Shown: in pieces, positions 28,724-37,531 of the stretch
Position numbering within the stretch: the first letter of the stretch is position 1
How the letters are laid out: every line of letters begins with the position of its first letter
From: an uncultured Dongia sp.
GTDB taxonomy: Bacteria; Pseudomonadota; Alphaproteobacteria; Dongiales; Dongiaceae
Assembly (NCBI RefSeq): GCF_936916975.1
Contig: NZ_CAKZGO010000043.1
Location: 1 to 64,000 of the forward strand
Length of the DNA stretch: 64,000 bases
Direction of reading: 5' to 3'
The notes under the pieces: model-generated
What the model saw: the letters and a program-made list of their open reading frames with translations, nothing else
Databases searched by the model: none
What the model was told of the DNA's origin: nothing
Program-made: the position numbers and the translations under genes

Positions 28724-29284
28724 CTACCTGTTCTTCCCCGGCACCCACAGCACGTCGCCCAGCCCCTTGTCATTGACGTAGCGCGCCATGACGAAGAGGA
28801 GATCGGAGAGGCGGTTGATATAGCGGAGGCCGGCCGGGTTGACCGTTTCCGTTTCCATCAGCGCGGTGATGTCGCGCTCGGCGCGCCGCGCAATCGTGCG
28901 GGCGAGATGGAGATAGGCAGCTGCCGGCGTACCACCGGAGAGCACGAAACTCTTCAGCGGTTTTAGTTCGGCATTGAGCCGGTCAATCTCCTGCTCCAGC
29001 CGCTCGACCTGCGCCTCGACCACGCGCAAGGCCGGATAATCCTTGGGATCCTCCGGCTGGCACAGATCGGCACCCAGATCGAAGAGATCGTTCTGGATTC
29101 GGTTGAGCATGGCATCGATATCGCCACTGGTGTGAAGCCGCGCAACGCCGATCGCCGCATTGGCCTCATCCACCGTGCCATAGGCGGCAACACGTTGGTC
29201 ATGCTTCTTCACGCGCTTGCCGGAACCCAGCGAGGTCGACCCCTTGTCGCCCCCCTTGGTGTAGATGCGCGTGAGTTGCACCAT
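28724..29284 (-). CDS. PduO-type cob(I)alamin adenosyltransferase
   Basis: A 186-aa enzyme that transfers adenosyl from ATP to cob(I)alamin to make coenzyme B12. The N-terminal ATP-binding motif is RIYTKGGDKGSTSLGSG, and the conserved RIQNDLFDLGADL and FVLSGGTPAAAYLHLARTIARRAER segments are present. The ATG at 29284 is chosen; a much longer open frame upstream is not coding. It follows the HIG1-like gene with a 5-nt gap, an arrangement also met in other alphaproteobacteria. Confidence 0.93.
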   Translation of the reverse strand: MVQLTRIYTKGGDKGSTSLGSGKRVKKHDQRVAAYGTVDEANAAIGVARLHTSGDIDAMLNRIQNDLFDLGADLCQPEDPKDYPALRVVEAQVERLEQEIDRLNAELKPLKSFVLSGGTPAAAYLHLARTIARRAERDITALMETETVNPAGLRYINRLSDLLFVMARYVNDKGLGDVLWVPGKNR

Positions 29285-29289
29285 GGCGA

Positions 29290-29481
29290 TCAGCGCGCCA
29301 GCAGATAGAGCACGAAGCACACCACCGCGCCGGCCTGGAACAGGACGCGGTAGCGCATCAGCTTGTTGCTGTTGTTCTTGTTGAATTCGCCGCCCTTGCC
29401 CATGTTGAAGACGCCGACCAGCAGCGACGCCAAGGCGAGGACCATGAAGATGACGAGAAAGACGAGGATGATGTTTGCCAT
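29290..29481 (-). CDS. HIG1-like twin-transmembrane protein
   Basis: A 63-aa protein of two TM helices (about residues 3-25 and 46-62) joined by a polar loop with FNMGKGGEFNKNNSNKLMRY. This matches the bacterial HIG_1_N/twin-transmembrane family, related to respiratory-supercomplex factors of mitochondria; the bacterial role is not settled. It probably shares a transcript with the adenosyltransferase gene 5 nt downstream. Confidence 0.85.
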   Translation of the reverse strand: MANIILVFLVIFMVLALASLLVGVFNMGKGGEFNKNNSNKLMRYRVLFQAGAVVCFVLYLLAR

Positions 29482-29602
29482 GTCCTGATGATAGCGGCGT
29501 GAACGCTGCCGCGCTAGAGTGAAGGAAATTGTCCCGGAACGGGGTTTCGGCCCACCCCCAACCCCGGCCCCCCAAACTACGAGACGCATAAGGGAACCGA
29601 CC

Positions 29603-30436
29603 ATGCGACGTATAGTCCTGCCGGATGGCAGCAACATCCCCGTGATCGGCCAGGGCACCTGGCGCATGGGCGAAAAACCCGCACAGCGCCAGGCGGAAGT
29701 AGCAGCCCTCCAGGCCGGCATTGATCTCGGCTTGACGCTCATCGACACCGCCGAAATGTATGGCAGCGGCGGCGCCGAGGAGGTCCTGGGCGACGCTATC
29801 CAGGGCCGCCGCGATGCGGTCTATCTGGTCAGCAAGGTGCTTCCCAGCAATGCAAGCTTTGCTGGGACCATAGCCGCCTGCGAACGCAGCCTGAAGCGGA
29901 TGAAGACCGATCACCTCGATCTCTATCTGCTGCACTGGCGCGGCGGCGACCCCTTGGCCGAGACCTTGAAGGCGTTCCTGCAACTCCAAACCCAGGGCAA
30001 GATCAAAAGCTTCGGCGTCAGCAATTTCGACACCAATGACATGAAGCAATGGCTGGCGATCTCCGGTGCTGCCGCGACCCAGACCAACCAGATCCTCTAC
30101 AATGTCGGCGTGCGCGGCCCGGAATACGATCTGGCACCCCTGATAACCCGCCACGGCATCGCCCTCATGGCCTATTGCCCGCTGGCGCAAGGTGACGTGA
30201 AGGCCTTTGCCAAGCTGCAGCCGATCGCCGCCCGCCACGACGCCACCGTGGCGCAAGTCATGCTGGCCTGGGCCACGCGCAACAAGCTCACCTTCGCGGT
30301 ACCGAAGAGCAGCAACGCGGCCAGGCTCAAGGAAAACGCCGCCGCCATGGACATTCGCCTCACGGCCGACGACCTCGCCGAGATCGACGCAGCTTTTCCG
30401 GCACCGAAGAAAGCGGTGCCGTTGGAGATGATATGA
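29603..30436 (+). CDS. Aldo/keto reductase
   Basis: A 277-aa NADPH-dependent oxidoreductase. Catalytic residues appear as LIDTAEMYGSG (Asp and Tyr), VSKVLPSN (Lys) and YLLHWRG (His). The SFGVSNF and PKSSNAARLKENAAAMD segments are the usual substrate/NADP-binding blocks. The closest pattern is the YeaE/2,5-diketogluconate reductase group. Substrate is not inferable. The ATG at 29603 has AAGGGAA upstream and follows only non-coding sequence; it is divergent from the HIG1-like gene. Confidence 0.92.
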   Translation: MRRIVLPDGSNIPVIGQGTWRMGEKPAQRQAEVAALQAGIDLGLTLIDTAEMYGSGGAEEVLGDAIQGRRDAVYLVSKVLPSNASFAGTIAACERSLKRMKTDHLDLYLLHWRGGDPLAETLKAFLQLQTQGKIKSFGVSNFDTNDMKQWLAISGAAATQTNQILYNVGVRGPEYDLAPLITRHGIALMAYCPLAQGDVKAFAKLQPIAARHDATVAQVMLAWATRNKLTFAVPKSSNAARLKENAAAMDIRLTADDLAEIDAAFPAPKKAVPLEMI

Positions 30437-30461
30437 GGGTTAGGGAGAGGGGGAGCAACTG

Positions 30462-30977
30462 ATGAACATTGAGAAACACACTACCTTCACCCTCCGCCCC
30501 GCTTGCGACATGGAGCGCGATGTCCTCGACGACATCTGCTTTCGCTCGAAGGCGCATTGGGGCTACGATTCCGACTTCATGGAAAATGTGCGCAGGCAGA
30601 TCCGGGTGCATCCCGATGCGGTGAAAGCTGGACGGGTCTGGGTCGCCGTCGATGCGACCGACAGGCCATTGGGTGTCGTCGAAGTGGACCCGATCGACGA
30701 TACGGTCGCCGACATCACCCTCCTCTTCATCGCCCCAGAAAACCTCCGCCGCGGCATCGGCCGCGCGCTCTATGAAAAGGCCATCGACCTCGCCCGCCAA
30801 TTGGGTGTGCGCGAACTCCTGATCGACTCAGATCCGCAGGCCGCCGCCTTCTATGCGTCGATGGGCGCCACCCGGATCGGCGCGGAACCCACCGGCTATC
30901 AGGGTAGACTGCTGCCGAAATTCAGCGTAGCGATCGCCCCCACCCCAACCCTCCCCCTGAAGGGAGAGGGAGCTTAG
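30462..30977 (+). CDS. GNAT-family N-acetyltransferase
   Basis: A 171-aa acetyltransferase. Motif A (acetyl-CoA pyrophosphate loop) is LRRGIGRALYEKAI, preceded by the beta-strand DITLLFIAPE, and motif B is in AAAFYASMGATRIG. The last 15 or so residues (IAPTPTLPLKGEGA) are not GNAT sequence; they are translated from the palindromic repeat starting at 30936, which supplies the stop codon. Upstream, GAGGGTTAGGGAGAGGGGGA (30435-30454) looks like a half copy of the same repeat and provides the Shine-Dalgarno sequence. Substrate unknown. Confidence 0.88.
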   Translation: MNIEKHTTFTLRPACDMERDVLDDICFRSKAHWGYDSDFMENVRRQIRVHPDAVKAGRVWVAVDATDRPLGVVEVDPIDDTVADITLLFIAPENLRRGIGRALYEKAIDLARQLGVRELLIDSDPQAAAFYASMGATRIGAEPTGYQGRLLPKFSVAIAPTPTLPLKGEGA

Positions 30978-31047
30978 ACCGAGATCGTTAGCTCATGCAC
31001 AATCGAAACCCCTCTCCCTTCAGGGGGGGGGAGGGTTAGGTGAGGTC
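30936..31047. repeat. Palindromic CCCTCCCCCTGAAGGG element overlapping GNAT 3' end
   Basis: Left arm CCCCCACCCCAACCCTCCCC with TGAAGGGAGAGGGA, a 37-nt spacer, then CCCCTCTCCCTTCA and right arm GGGGGGGGGAGGGTTAGGTGAGG. The left arm lies inside the coding region of the GNAT gene. This is the fourth and longest copy in the window. Confidence 0.8.
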
Positions 31048-31163
31048 GCTGTCTGCGCCAAACTCCTCACCCGCAAGAACGATCAAATCCCCGTCTTTCT
31101 TTCTGCGATTCTGTGGGCGGCAAGCGGAAGGCGTTTGCCTCATCGGGACCGAAGAGGTTTATC

Positions 31164-32297
31164 TTGCTCCACCGACAGGCGATCCATCGCCGCAGCTTCA
31201 TGACCCTTGCAGGAGGCATGCTCTTGACCATCGCACAGCATCGGTCGGCTGGTGCCGAAGACAGTTTCAAGTGGCAGGCGATTGCACTGAACGAGGCGGA
31301 TTTCGATACCACCCTGGGTGACCGGCTTGATGCGGGCTTTGCCGCTGGTTCGTTCAAGGGCCTTCATGCCGTCCTGGTCGTCCGCCATGGCAAGCTCGCA
31401 TTTGAGCGTTATTACGCCGGCCCGGACGAGCGCTGGGGCCAGCCCTTGGGCAAGATCGCTTTCACCGGCGACACGGTGCACGATCTCCGTTCCGTCTCGA
31501 AGAGTATCGTCGGCTTGGCCTACGGCATCGCCTTGGCCGAGGGGAAGGTGCCGCCGCTCGACACACCGCTTCTCGATCTTTTCCCGCAATACGCCGATCT
31601 TGCCGCCGACCCGGCGCGGCGGAAGATCACCATCGAACACGCCCTCACCATGACCATGGGAACCGACTGGGACGAGGACATTCCCTATTCCGATCCGCGC
31701 AACAGCGAGATCATGATGGAGGCGGCACCCGACCGCTATCGCTTCATCCTCGAGCGCCCCATCGTTGCCGAAGCGGGTGAGCGCTGGACCTATAACGGCG
31801 GTGCCACGGCGCTCCTCGGCCATCTCATTGCACGCGGCACGGGCCAAGCCCTCGACGTCTATGCTTGGGAAAAACTCATGACGCCGCTCGGCATCACCGC
31901 CGGCGAATGGGTCAAGGGCACGAATGGCGAGCCCGCGGCAGCTTCGGGCCTCCGCCTCGCCCCGCGTGATCTCGCGCGCATCGGCCAGATGCTGGTGCAA
32001 GGTGGCACGTGGCAGGGCCACACCCTCGTCCCCGCGGATTGGCTCAAGGCATCCTTTACCAGCCATGCTGAGATCGGCGACGGCCTCACTTATGGCTATC
32101 AATGGTGGCTGGGCACACGCATGGGTACGAGCGACAATTGGGCGGCCGGCTTCGGCAATGGCGGGCAGCGCCTCATCGTCATGCCCGATATCGACCTTGC
32201 CATCATCATCCTCGCCGGCAATTACAGCCAGCCAGGTCATTGGGAACTGCCGATGACGCTCATGCGCGACCACATCATGCCGGCGTTCAAGGGCTAG
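31164..32297 (+). CDS. Tat-exported serine hydrolase (beta-lactamase class C fold)
   Basis: About 377 aa. The N-terminus has a twin-arginine motif (HRRSFMTLAGG) followed by a hydrophobic stretch and SAGAED, so folded export is likely. The catalytic domain has the SxxK motif in RSVSKSIVGLAYG, a Tyr motif in WTYNGGATAL (YxN) and a late FGNGGQRLIVMP block in place of KTG. This is the penicillin-binding/esterase group of class C-like hydrolases rather than a true beta-lactamase. The TTG at 31164, with AAGAGG 6 nt upstream, keeps the Tat motif; a longer GTG start at 31113 and a shorter ATG at 31200 (which loses RR) are alternatives. Confidence 0.85.
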   Translation: MLHRQAIHRRSFMTLAGGMLLTIAQHRSAGAEDSFKWQAIALNEADFDTTLGDRLDAGFAAGSFKGLHAVLVVRHGKLAFERYYAGPDERWGQPLGKIAFTGDTVHDLRSVSKSIVGLAYGIALAEGKVPPLDTPLLDLFPQYADLAADPARRKITIEHALTMTMGTDWDEDIPYSDPRNSEIMMEAAPDRYRFILERPIVAEAGERWTYNGGATALLGHLIARGTGQALDVYAWEKLMTPLGITAGEWVKGTNGEPAAASGLRLAPRDLARIGQMLVQGGTWQGHTLVPADWLKASFTSHAEIGDGLTYGYQWWLGTRMGTSDNWAAGFGNGGQRLIVMPDIDLAIIILAGNYSQPGHWELPMTLMRDHIMPAFKG

Positions 32298-32469
32298 ACT
32301 GCACCCCTATATGCGGTCCCCTTAAATTACTTACGGTTTCCGGTACTGCGCCGCGAAATTCTGTGCGCGCCATCACACTTTGCCCGATGCGCACAATCCA
32401 ACCGGCACGTCGACGCGACACCCCTTCTAGGTAAGCCGATCTCCGGCCCCGAGCTTTGAGGAGGTTGTC

Positions 32470-33897
32470 ATGATTGTGAAGAACCCGCCGGTAACACCGG
32501 TCGGCCAGCCCCCGGCCTACGAATTCTACGATTTCGATCTGTTGAAGATGGGTTACTACCGCACCTTCGACGCGACGCTTACCGGCACCGCCGGCGCCGA
32601 CACGCTGATCGGTGGCAGTGGTAACGACAAGATCCTGGCCCTCGCCGGCCACGACATTCTGATCGGCGGCAGCGGCAATGACTGGCTGGTGGGTGGCGCC
32701 GGCAACGACCAGTTGGTCGGTGGCGCAGGCTACGACGTCGCCAGCTATATCGACTCGCCCGACGCCGTCTATATCGACCTCACCACCGGCGAAGGTCACG
32801 ACAACAATCTCAACAACGGCATCGATGCCGACAGCCTTGGCGATCATCTTTCAGATATCGAGCAGGTCAATGGTTCCAAATTCGGCGACACCCTCGTCGG
32901 CGACGAGGATGCCAACGTGTTCTACGGATATGACGGCGATGACGATTTGCTCGGCTTCGCTGGCGACGACCAGCTCTTCGGCATGGAAGGCGACGATACC
33001 CTCTCCGGCCATAACGGCGACGATACGCTGGAGGGCGGCACCGGCAATGACACGCTGAATGGCGGCAATGGCAATGACGAGCTCGACGGCGGATCTGGTA
33101 ACGACAAGCTGTGGGGCGACGCTGGGATCGACCATCTCAATGGTGGCAGCGGTTCAGACGAAATCCATGGCGGCTCGGAATACGACGTCGTCACGGGCGG
33201 GTCCGGCAATGACAATCTCTATGGCGATGGTGGCGATGACGTCATCAGCGGCGGAACGGGCAATGACTTTCTCCGCGGCGGCGACGGCTATGACACGTTG
33301 AAGGGCGAGGGTGGTGACGACACCCTCTACGCCCAGGGCGGTGGTGCCGACATGGAAGGTGGCGAGGGCAGCGACATCCTCTATGGCGATGCGTCAGAAG
33401 ACTTCCTCAATGGCGGCGATGACCGTGACTATCTGTTTGGTGGTGGCGCTAATGATTTCCTGTTCGGTGGCAATGGCAACGACATGATGAACGGTGATGC
33501 CGCCGACGATTACCTGGATGGCGGCACCGGCAATGACGAATTGCGCGGCGGCACGGGCACCGACTGGCTACTGGGTGGTGCCGGCTCCGACACGCTCTAT
33601 GGCGACGGCACAACGCTCGCCACGGCCGACATCTTCTTCTTCGATGTGTTCGGCAGTAACGGCGCCGACCACGTCAAGGATTTCGACATCGCCCATGACA
33701 TCCTGGATTTCCAGGGCGTCGGCGAAGCCGGCGATGCCGGTGTCACTGTCGGCCACACGGCAAACGGCTGGCTGCAGCTCAACTTCGCCGGCGGCGGCTC
33801 AGTCGATTTCGTCGGCAACGAGCAGCTCGCCAACGTGAACACCATGGCGCAGCTGAACAACCTGGTCGAGATCCACTACGACGATTGGAATCAGTAG
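32470..33897 (+). CDS. RTX-type calcium-binding protein
   Basis: A 475-aa acidic protein made mostly of glycine/aspartate nonapeptide repeats (GGxGxDxLx) from about residue 38 to 380, with a break near 85-135. Such repeats bind calcium and fold into a parallel beta roll after secretion. The C-terminal end (about 385-475) is a non-repeat domain beginning DIFFFDVFGSNGADHVKDFD, as in peptidase M10/RTX C-terminal export regions. No cleavable signal peptide is present, which fits type I secretion, but no T1SS genes are nearby. No enzyme domain is visible. GAGGAGG lies 6 nt before the ATG. Confidence 0.9.
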   Translation: MIVKNPPVTPVGQPPAYEFYDFDLLKMGYYRTFDATLTGTAGADTLIGGSGNDKILALAGHDILIGGSGNDWLVGGAGNDQLVGGAGYDVASYIDSPDAVYIDLTTGEGHDNNLNNGIDADSLGDHLSDIEQVNGSKFGDTLVGDEDANVFYGYDGDDDLLGFAGDDQLFGMEGDDTLSGHNGDDTLEGGTGNDTLNGGNGNDELDGGSGNDKLWGDAGIDHLNGGSGSDEIHGGSEYDVVTGGSGNDNLYGDGGDDVISGGTGNDFLRGGDGYDTLKGEGGDDTLYAQGGGADMEGGEGSDILYGDASEDFLNGGDDRDYLFGGGANDFLFGGNGNDMMNGDAADDYLDGGTGNDELRGGTGTDWLLGGAGSDTLYGDGTTLATADIFFFDVFGSNGADHVKDFDIAHDILDFQGVGEAGDAGVTVGHTANGWLQLNFAGGGSVDFVGNEQLANVNTMAQLNNLVEIHYDDWNQ

Positions 33898-33904
33898 AGG
33901 GGTA

Positions 33905-33959
33905 TTTCAGCGGTACCCCACCCTCCCCGGTCAATTGGGTGGGTGAGGGACCGCTGAAA
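33905..33959. terminator. Bidirectional terminator-like hairpin
   Basis: A perfect outer stem TTTCAGCGGT / ACCGCTGAAA (33905-33914 with 33950-33959) surrounds an inner CCCACCC/GGGTGGG stem. It lies between the convergent RTX and MCP genes. It lacks a clear T-run, so Rho-independent action is uncertain. Confidence 0.6.
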
Positions 33960-33972
33960 GCCTCACAACCAT

Positions 33973-35283
33973 CTAGCCGTTGATGGATTTGAGGAAGGCA
34001 GCCACTTCAGTCTGCAGCACCTCGACCTGGGTGCTGATCTGGCCGGAAACATCCTTGACGCGAACTGCCGACTTGCCGGTATCCCGCGCCGCTTCGGTGA
34101 TGCCGACGATATTGGATGACACCTCGGCGGTGCCGGCCGACGCCTGCTGGACATTGCGGGCGATTTCCTGGGTCGCCGCCCCCTGCTCTTCCATCGCCGA
34201 GGCAATGCCCGTGGATATCTCGTTCATCTGGCTGATCGTCTGGCCGATATGCTGCACGGCCTCAACCGATTCATTGGTCGCGCGCTGCATCTCCGTAATG
34301 CTCGAGCTGATTTCCTCGGTCGCCTTGGCTGTCTGGGTAGCGAGGTTCTTCACCTCCGACGCCACCACGGCGAACCCCTTGCCCATCTCGCCGGCCCGTG
34401 CCGCTTCGATCGTGGCGTTCAAGGCCAGCAGATTGGTTTGATTGGCGATATCGTTGATCAGCTTAACCACGTCGCCAATTCGCTGCGCCGCAACGGACAG
34501 CATCTGGATCTGCTTGTTTGTCCTTTCCGCCTCGCCGACGCCCTGGTTGGTGATGGTCATGGACTGGGTCACCTGGCGGCTGATCTCTGAGATCGATGAG
34601 GAGAGTTCCTCGGCAGCACTTGCGACGGTTTGCACATTGACCGATGCCTCTTCGGAGGCGGCGGCGACGACGGTTGATTGCTGACTGGTTTCTTCGGCGG
34701 CACTCGACATGGTCTGAGCATCTACCGCCAGCTCTGTCGATGCGGTCGTCAGGCTTCGCACGACTTCATCCATCTTGGCGCCGAAATTCTTGGCAAATTC
34801 CGCAAGGTCCCGGACGCGCTGGTCCATCGATGCCGTGCCCGCGTTGATGGTTTCGGCGCCGTTCTTGAACGCCCCGGGCAAACCCCGGGTGAGTACCTTG
34901 CGAAAGGTCTTGCCCTGGCTCGCATATTCCATCGAGGCGGCCGACTCGCGGACGAACGCGTCGACGATATCGAGCATGTTGTCCGTGTTGGCCTGCAAGG
35001 CGCCGAGTTCTCCGCCATCACGGGGCGCCAGGATGCGGGCTTCAAGATTGCCATGGAAGGCGTTCTCGCAAACGCGCACGGCGTCCTTCACGCCCACCCG
35101 TGCCCGGTGCAGCCACCAGAGGGATAGCGTTGCCAGCGCCGCGACAAGGATTGTTTCACCGATGGCGACCCAGTTGCCGAGCTGCGGACCCAGCACAAAA
35201 TGCAGCATGGCGGCGATCACAACGGTGGCGACAATGCCGGCAACGGCGCCGATGGCCTTAGAGAGAGAAGACAAATTCGTCAT
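33973..35283 (-). CDS. Methyl-accepting chemotaxis protein, membrane-bound, no large sensor domain
   Basis: A 436-aa transducer. Two closely spaced N-terminal TMs (about residues 10-32 and 40-58) have almost no periplasmic loop, so it cannot hold a periplasmic ligand domain. A HAMP-like/linker stretch follows, then a long coiled coil with the signalling tip ([32 protein letters not shown]). Its start lies inside the preceding PAS gene (26-nt overlap). I infer that the two proteins together make an Aer-like redox/energy receptor. No CheR-binding NWETF-type pentapeptide is seen at the C-terminus. Confidence 0.93.
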   Translation of the reverse strand: MTNLSSLSKAIGAVAGIVATVVIAAMLHFVLGPQLGNWVAIGETILVAALATLSLWWLHRARVGVKDAVRVCENAFHGNLEARILAPRDGGELGALQANTDNMLDIVDAFVRESAASMEYASQGKTFRKVLTRGLPGAFKNGAETINAGTASMDQRVRDLAEFAKNFGAKMDEVVRSLTTASTELAVDAQTMSSAAEETSQQSTVVAAASEEASVNVQTVASAAEELSSSISEISRQVTQSMTITNQGVGEAERTNKQIQMLSVAAQRIGDVVKLINDIANQTNLLALNATIEAARAGEMGKGFAVVASEVKNLATQTAKATEEISSSITEMQRATNESVEAVQHIGQTISQMNEISTGIASAMEEQGAATQEIARNVQQASAGTAEVSSNIVGITEAARDTGKSAVRVKDVSGQISTQVEVLQTEVAAFLKSING

Positions 35284-35782
35284 AATCGAGCCCCTTCCCT
35301 TTCAACATGTTCGCGAGCATGTCGTAGCCGCGCAGCATCCCGTCCTTGCGGTTGTCATGGCGATTTTCTTCGGCCAGCAACTCCGTGTAGATCGGTTGGA
35401 TTTTTTTCAGTTGGGCAAGATCGGGCTTGCGACGGTTGGAATGGAAACCGACGACGTTGCGATTGGCGTCTAAGGTCGGCGTCACATGCGCAAACACCCA
35501 GTAATGATCGCCGTCCCGCGCCATGTTGACGATGTAAGCGAACAGCTCTTTTTTTGTCTGAATGGTGTCCCACAACATCTTGAAGACGCAGCGCGGCATG
35601 TCGGGATGCCGGATCAGGCTGTGCGGAGCGCCGATGACCTCGGACCGGGGATATTTAGCCAGCCGCAGGAAGACATCGTTGGCGTAGGTAATCCGCCCCT
35701 TGAGGTCGGTCTTGCTGACGATCAGCTCGCTTTCGTCATATGGGCATTCGATACCGGTCGGCTTTACCGCTGATCCCGCCAT
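35258..35782 (-). CDS. Aer-like PAS sensor protein
   Basis: A 174-aa soluble protein whose residues about 15-120 match the PAS domain of Aer: the [14 protein letters not shown] segment, the [12 protein letters not shown] motif and [16 protein letters not shown]. In Aer this domain binds FAD and senses redox state. The rest is a short helical tail. The gene overlaps the MCP gene, so the two products are probably made together. FAD binding is an inference from similarity. Confidence 0.9.
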   Translation of the reverse strand: MAGSAVKPTGIECPYDESELIVSKTDLKGRITYANDVFLRLAKYPRSEVIGAPHSLIRHPDMPRCVFKMLWDTIQTKKELFAYIVNMARDGDHYWVFAHVTPTLDANRNVVGFHSNRRKPDLAQLKKIQPIYTELLAEENRHDNRKDGMLRGYDMLANMLKGKGLDYDEFVFSL

Positions 35783-36118
35783 GGCCGCGTCTCCTGGTAA
35801 TGCTCTCTTCTAAGCAGCATATGCAGAACTGCAACCCAGGGTAGGCCGCAGATCGGCGCTCAACCCACAGTAAGCCCATATATTCATTGAGGAAATATGA
35901 AAAGAAACAAGGAATACAATCTGGTATCTGCATATATCTAGGACAGAGATATTCAACTTTAGGACAACAATATGCCCCTCTCAGGACAGGATGTGCGCTT
36001 TAGGACAGAGGACCGTCGTGTCGGCCCCCCAGGCCACTCTGCATGGTGTGGTGGCCGGTCGCGCCATGTCGCGTGGAACGAAACGGTTTGAAGGGAACGC
36101 CTTTGCCAGGTCCGCGGC
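35783..36118. other. AT-rich intergenic region upstream of the PAS-MCP operon
   Basis: About 335 bp. The part from 35870 to 35970 is AT-rich for this genome. It contains four AGGACA hexamers (separate entry). The neighbouring FAD oxidase gene ends at 36119 on the same strand, so the region should serve only the PAS-MCP operon. Short open frames exist on both strands but show no family features. Confidence 0.5.
35940..36007. promoter_or_regulatory. Array of four AGGACA hexamers
   Basis: AGGACA occurs at 35940-35945, 35961-35966, 35983-35988 and 36002-36007, all on the plus strand. Start-to-start distances are 21, 22 and 19 bp, about two helical turns. Three of the four copies are preceded by T, and two continue as AGGACAGA. 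This suggests a regulator binding on one face of the DNA, about 160-225 bp upstream of the PAS-MCP operon. Confidence 0.5.
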
Positions 36119-37495
36119 TCACACGACTTTCCCCGGATTGAGGATTCCCTTCGGGTCCAGTGCCGCTTTCAACCGTCGCATCACGGCGATCTCGGCTGGC
36201 GTCCGCGAGTACGATAGATAGTCACGCTTCAGCGTCCCGATGCCATGCTCCGCCGAAACCGAGCCAGAAAAATCGCGCACGCAGGCGTAGACGATCTCAT
36301 CAACATCATGCATGCCCTCGCCCGCGGCATAGGGGACTGACGTCGTAATGTGAAGATTACTGTCGCCGATATGGCCATAGAAGAAGAACTGCCCGCCCCG
36401 CCAGCGCGCGATAAGGCGCGCGCGGCAGTCTTCCGCAAAGTCCCCGATGCGCCCGACGCCCAAACTGACGTCAAAATTGACGATCTCCGGTAGCGTATCC
36501 AGCGCATAGCCCTCGCGCACGCGCCAGAAGTTCTGCGCTTCCTTCTCATTCTGCGCGATGACGGCATCGATCAGCGCACCGTCTTCCAGCGCCGCCTCCA
36601 GGAAAGCCTGGAACCGCACCGGATCGTTGGCAGCATCACTGCCCTGATGCTCGATCAGGACATAGATGGGATGATCGAGCGGCAGCGGCTGTGACCCGGT
36701 CATCTTGTGCCCGCTGACGAAGCGATAGAAATCCGGCCACATCACCTCGAACGCGGACGGCCCGCCAAGATCGGTTTCCGCCCGGCGCAGCAGGGACAGC
36801 ACGGCGTCAAAATCCGCCACCGCGCAGAACGCAGTGCTGGTCGAGCGCGGCAGCGGTTTCAGGCGGAACACCACGCGCGTGATGATGCCGAGTGTCCCCT
36901 CCGACCCGATGAACAACTGCTTGAGGTCGAAGCCGGCATTGTTCTTCAGCATCTTGTTGAGGCTGGAAAGGATTGTGCCGTCGGCCAGAACAGCTTCCAG
37001 CCCCAGCACCTGGGCCCGCGCCATGCCATAGCGGATGACCCGGTTGCCGCCGGCATTGGTGGCAAGATTGCCACCGACCTGCGCACTGCCGCGACTGCCG
37101 AGATCCAGTGGCAGCAGGAAGCCTTGCTCCGCCGCCGCGTTCTGCGCTTTTTCAAGCGGCGTCCCGGCAAGCACGGTCAGCGTCGCCGCCTCAACATCCA
37201 GTTCTTCGATGCCGTTGAGAAGGTCGAGCGACAACGCAACATCATCTGCCTGCGCATTGGCGCCGCCGGCCAGACCGGTGAGGCCACCTTGCGGCACGAC
37301 ACTCTGGCCGAAATCGTTGCAGATCTTGAGGGCCACCGCGACCTCATCGGTGTTGCGTGGCCGAAGGAGCGCCTTGGGCAGATGCTTGCCTGTCATGCTC
37401 ATATCGGAACGATGGCGGGGTCCGATATCGCTGTCCGTGAGGACGGCGCCGTCTCCCAGCGCCGCGCGCAAAGTTTCGATCACATCCGCCATCAT
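36119..37495 (-). CDS. FAD-linked oxidase, GlcD / D-2-hydroxyacid dehydrogenase type
   Basis: A 458-aa flavoenzyme with an N-terminal FAD_binding_4 domain (VVPQGGLTGLAGGAN, PLDLGSRGSAQVGGNLATNA in two blocks) and a C-terminal FAD-oxidase domain with FFYGHIGDSNLHI and the end motif SAEHGIGTLKRDYL. The group oxidises D-lactate, glycolate or D-2-hydroxyglutarate. No GlcE/GlcF partners are adjacent, so a single-subunit dehydrogenase such as the D-2-hydroxyglutarate type is more likely. An ATG pair at the start leaves a 3-nt ambiguity. Confidence 0.9.
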   Translation of the reverse strand: MMADVIETLRAALGDGAVLTDSDIGPRHRSDMSMTGKHLPKALLRPRNTDEVAVALKICNDFGQSVVPQGGLTGLAGGANAQADDVALSLDLLNGIEELDVEAATLTVLAGTPLEKAQNAAAEQGFLLPLDLGSRGSAQVGGNLATNAGGNRVIRYGMARAQVLGLEAVLADGTILSSLNKMLKNNAGFDLKQLFIGSEGTLGIITRVVFRLKPLPRSTSTAFCAVADFDAVLSLLRRAETDLGGPSAFEVMWPDFYRFVSGHKMTGSQPLPLDHPIYVLIEHQGSDAANDPVRFQAFLEAALEDGALIDAVIAQNEKEAQNFWRVREGYALDTLPEIVNFDVSLGVGRIGDFAEDCRARLIARWRGGQFFFYGHIGDSNLHITTSVPYAAGEGMHDVDEIVYACVRDFSGSVSAEHGIGTLKRDYLSYSRTPAEIAVMRRLKAALDPKGILNPGKVV

Positions 37496-37531
37496 GCCGC
37501 CCCCAGAGTAAGGGCGGCATGCTAGTCGATC

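Noticed and set aside
28341-28781. Plus-strand open frame in the etfB upstream region
   Set aside because: No ribosome-binding site, and it overlaps the promoter and the adenosyltransferase 3' end; no domain.
30462-30977. GNAT gene as a pseudogene because of its repeat-derived C-terminus
   Set aside because: Motifs A and B are complete and the repeat adds only a short tail after the fold ends.
32600-33600. Dense regular repeats that could suggest a CRISPR array or satellite
   Set aside because: The period is 27 bp and in frame; it encodes RTX GGxGxD nonapeptides.
35736-35933. 65-aa cysteine- and aromatic-rich open frame at the PAS gene start
   Set aside because: It overlaps the PAS gene in another frame and has no ribosome-binding site; no support.
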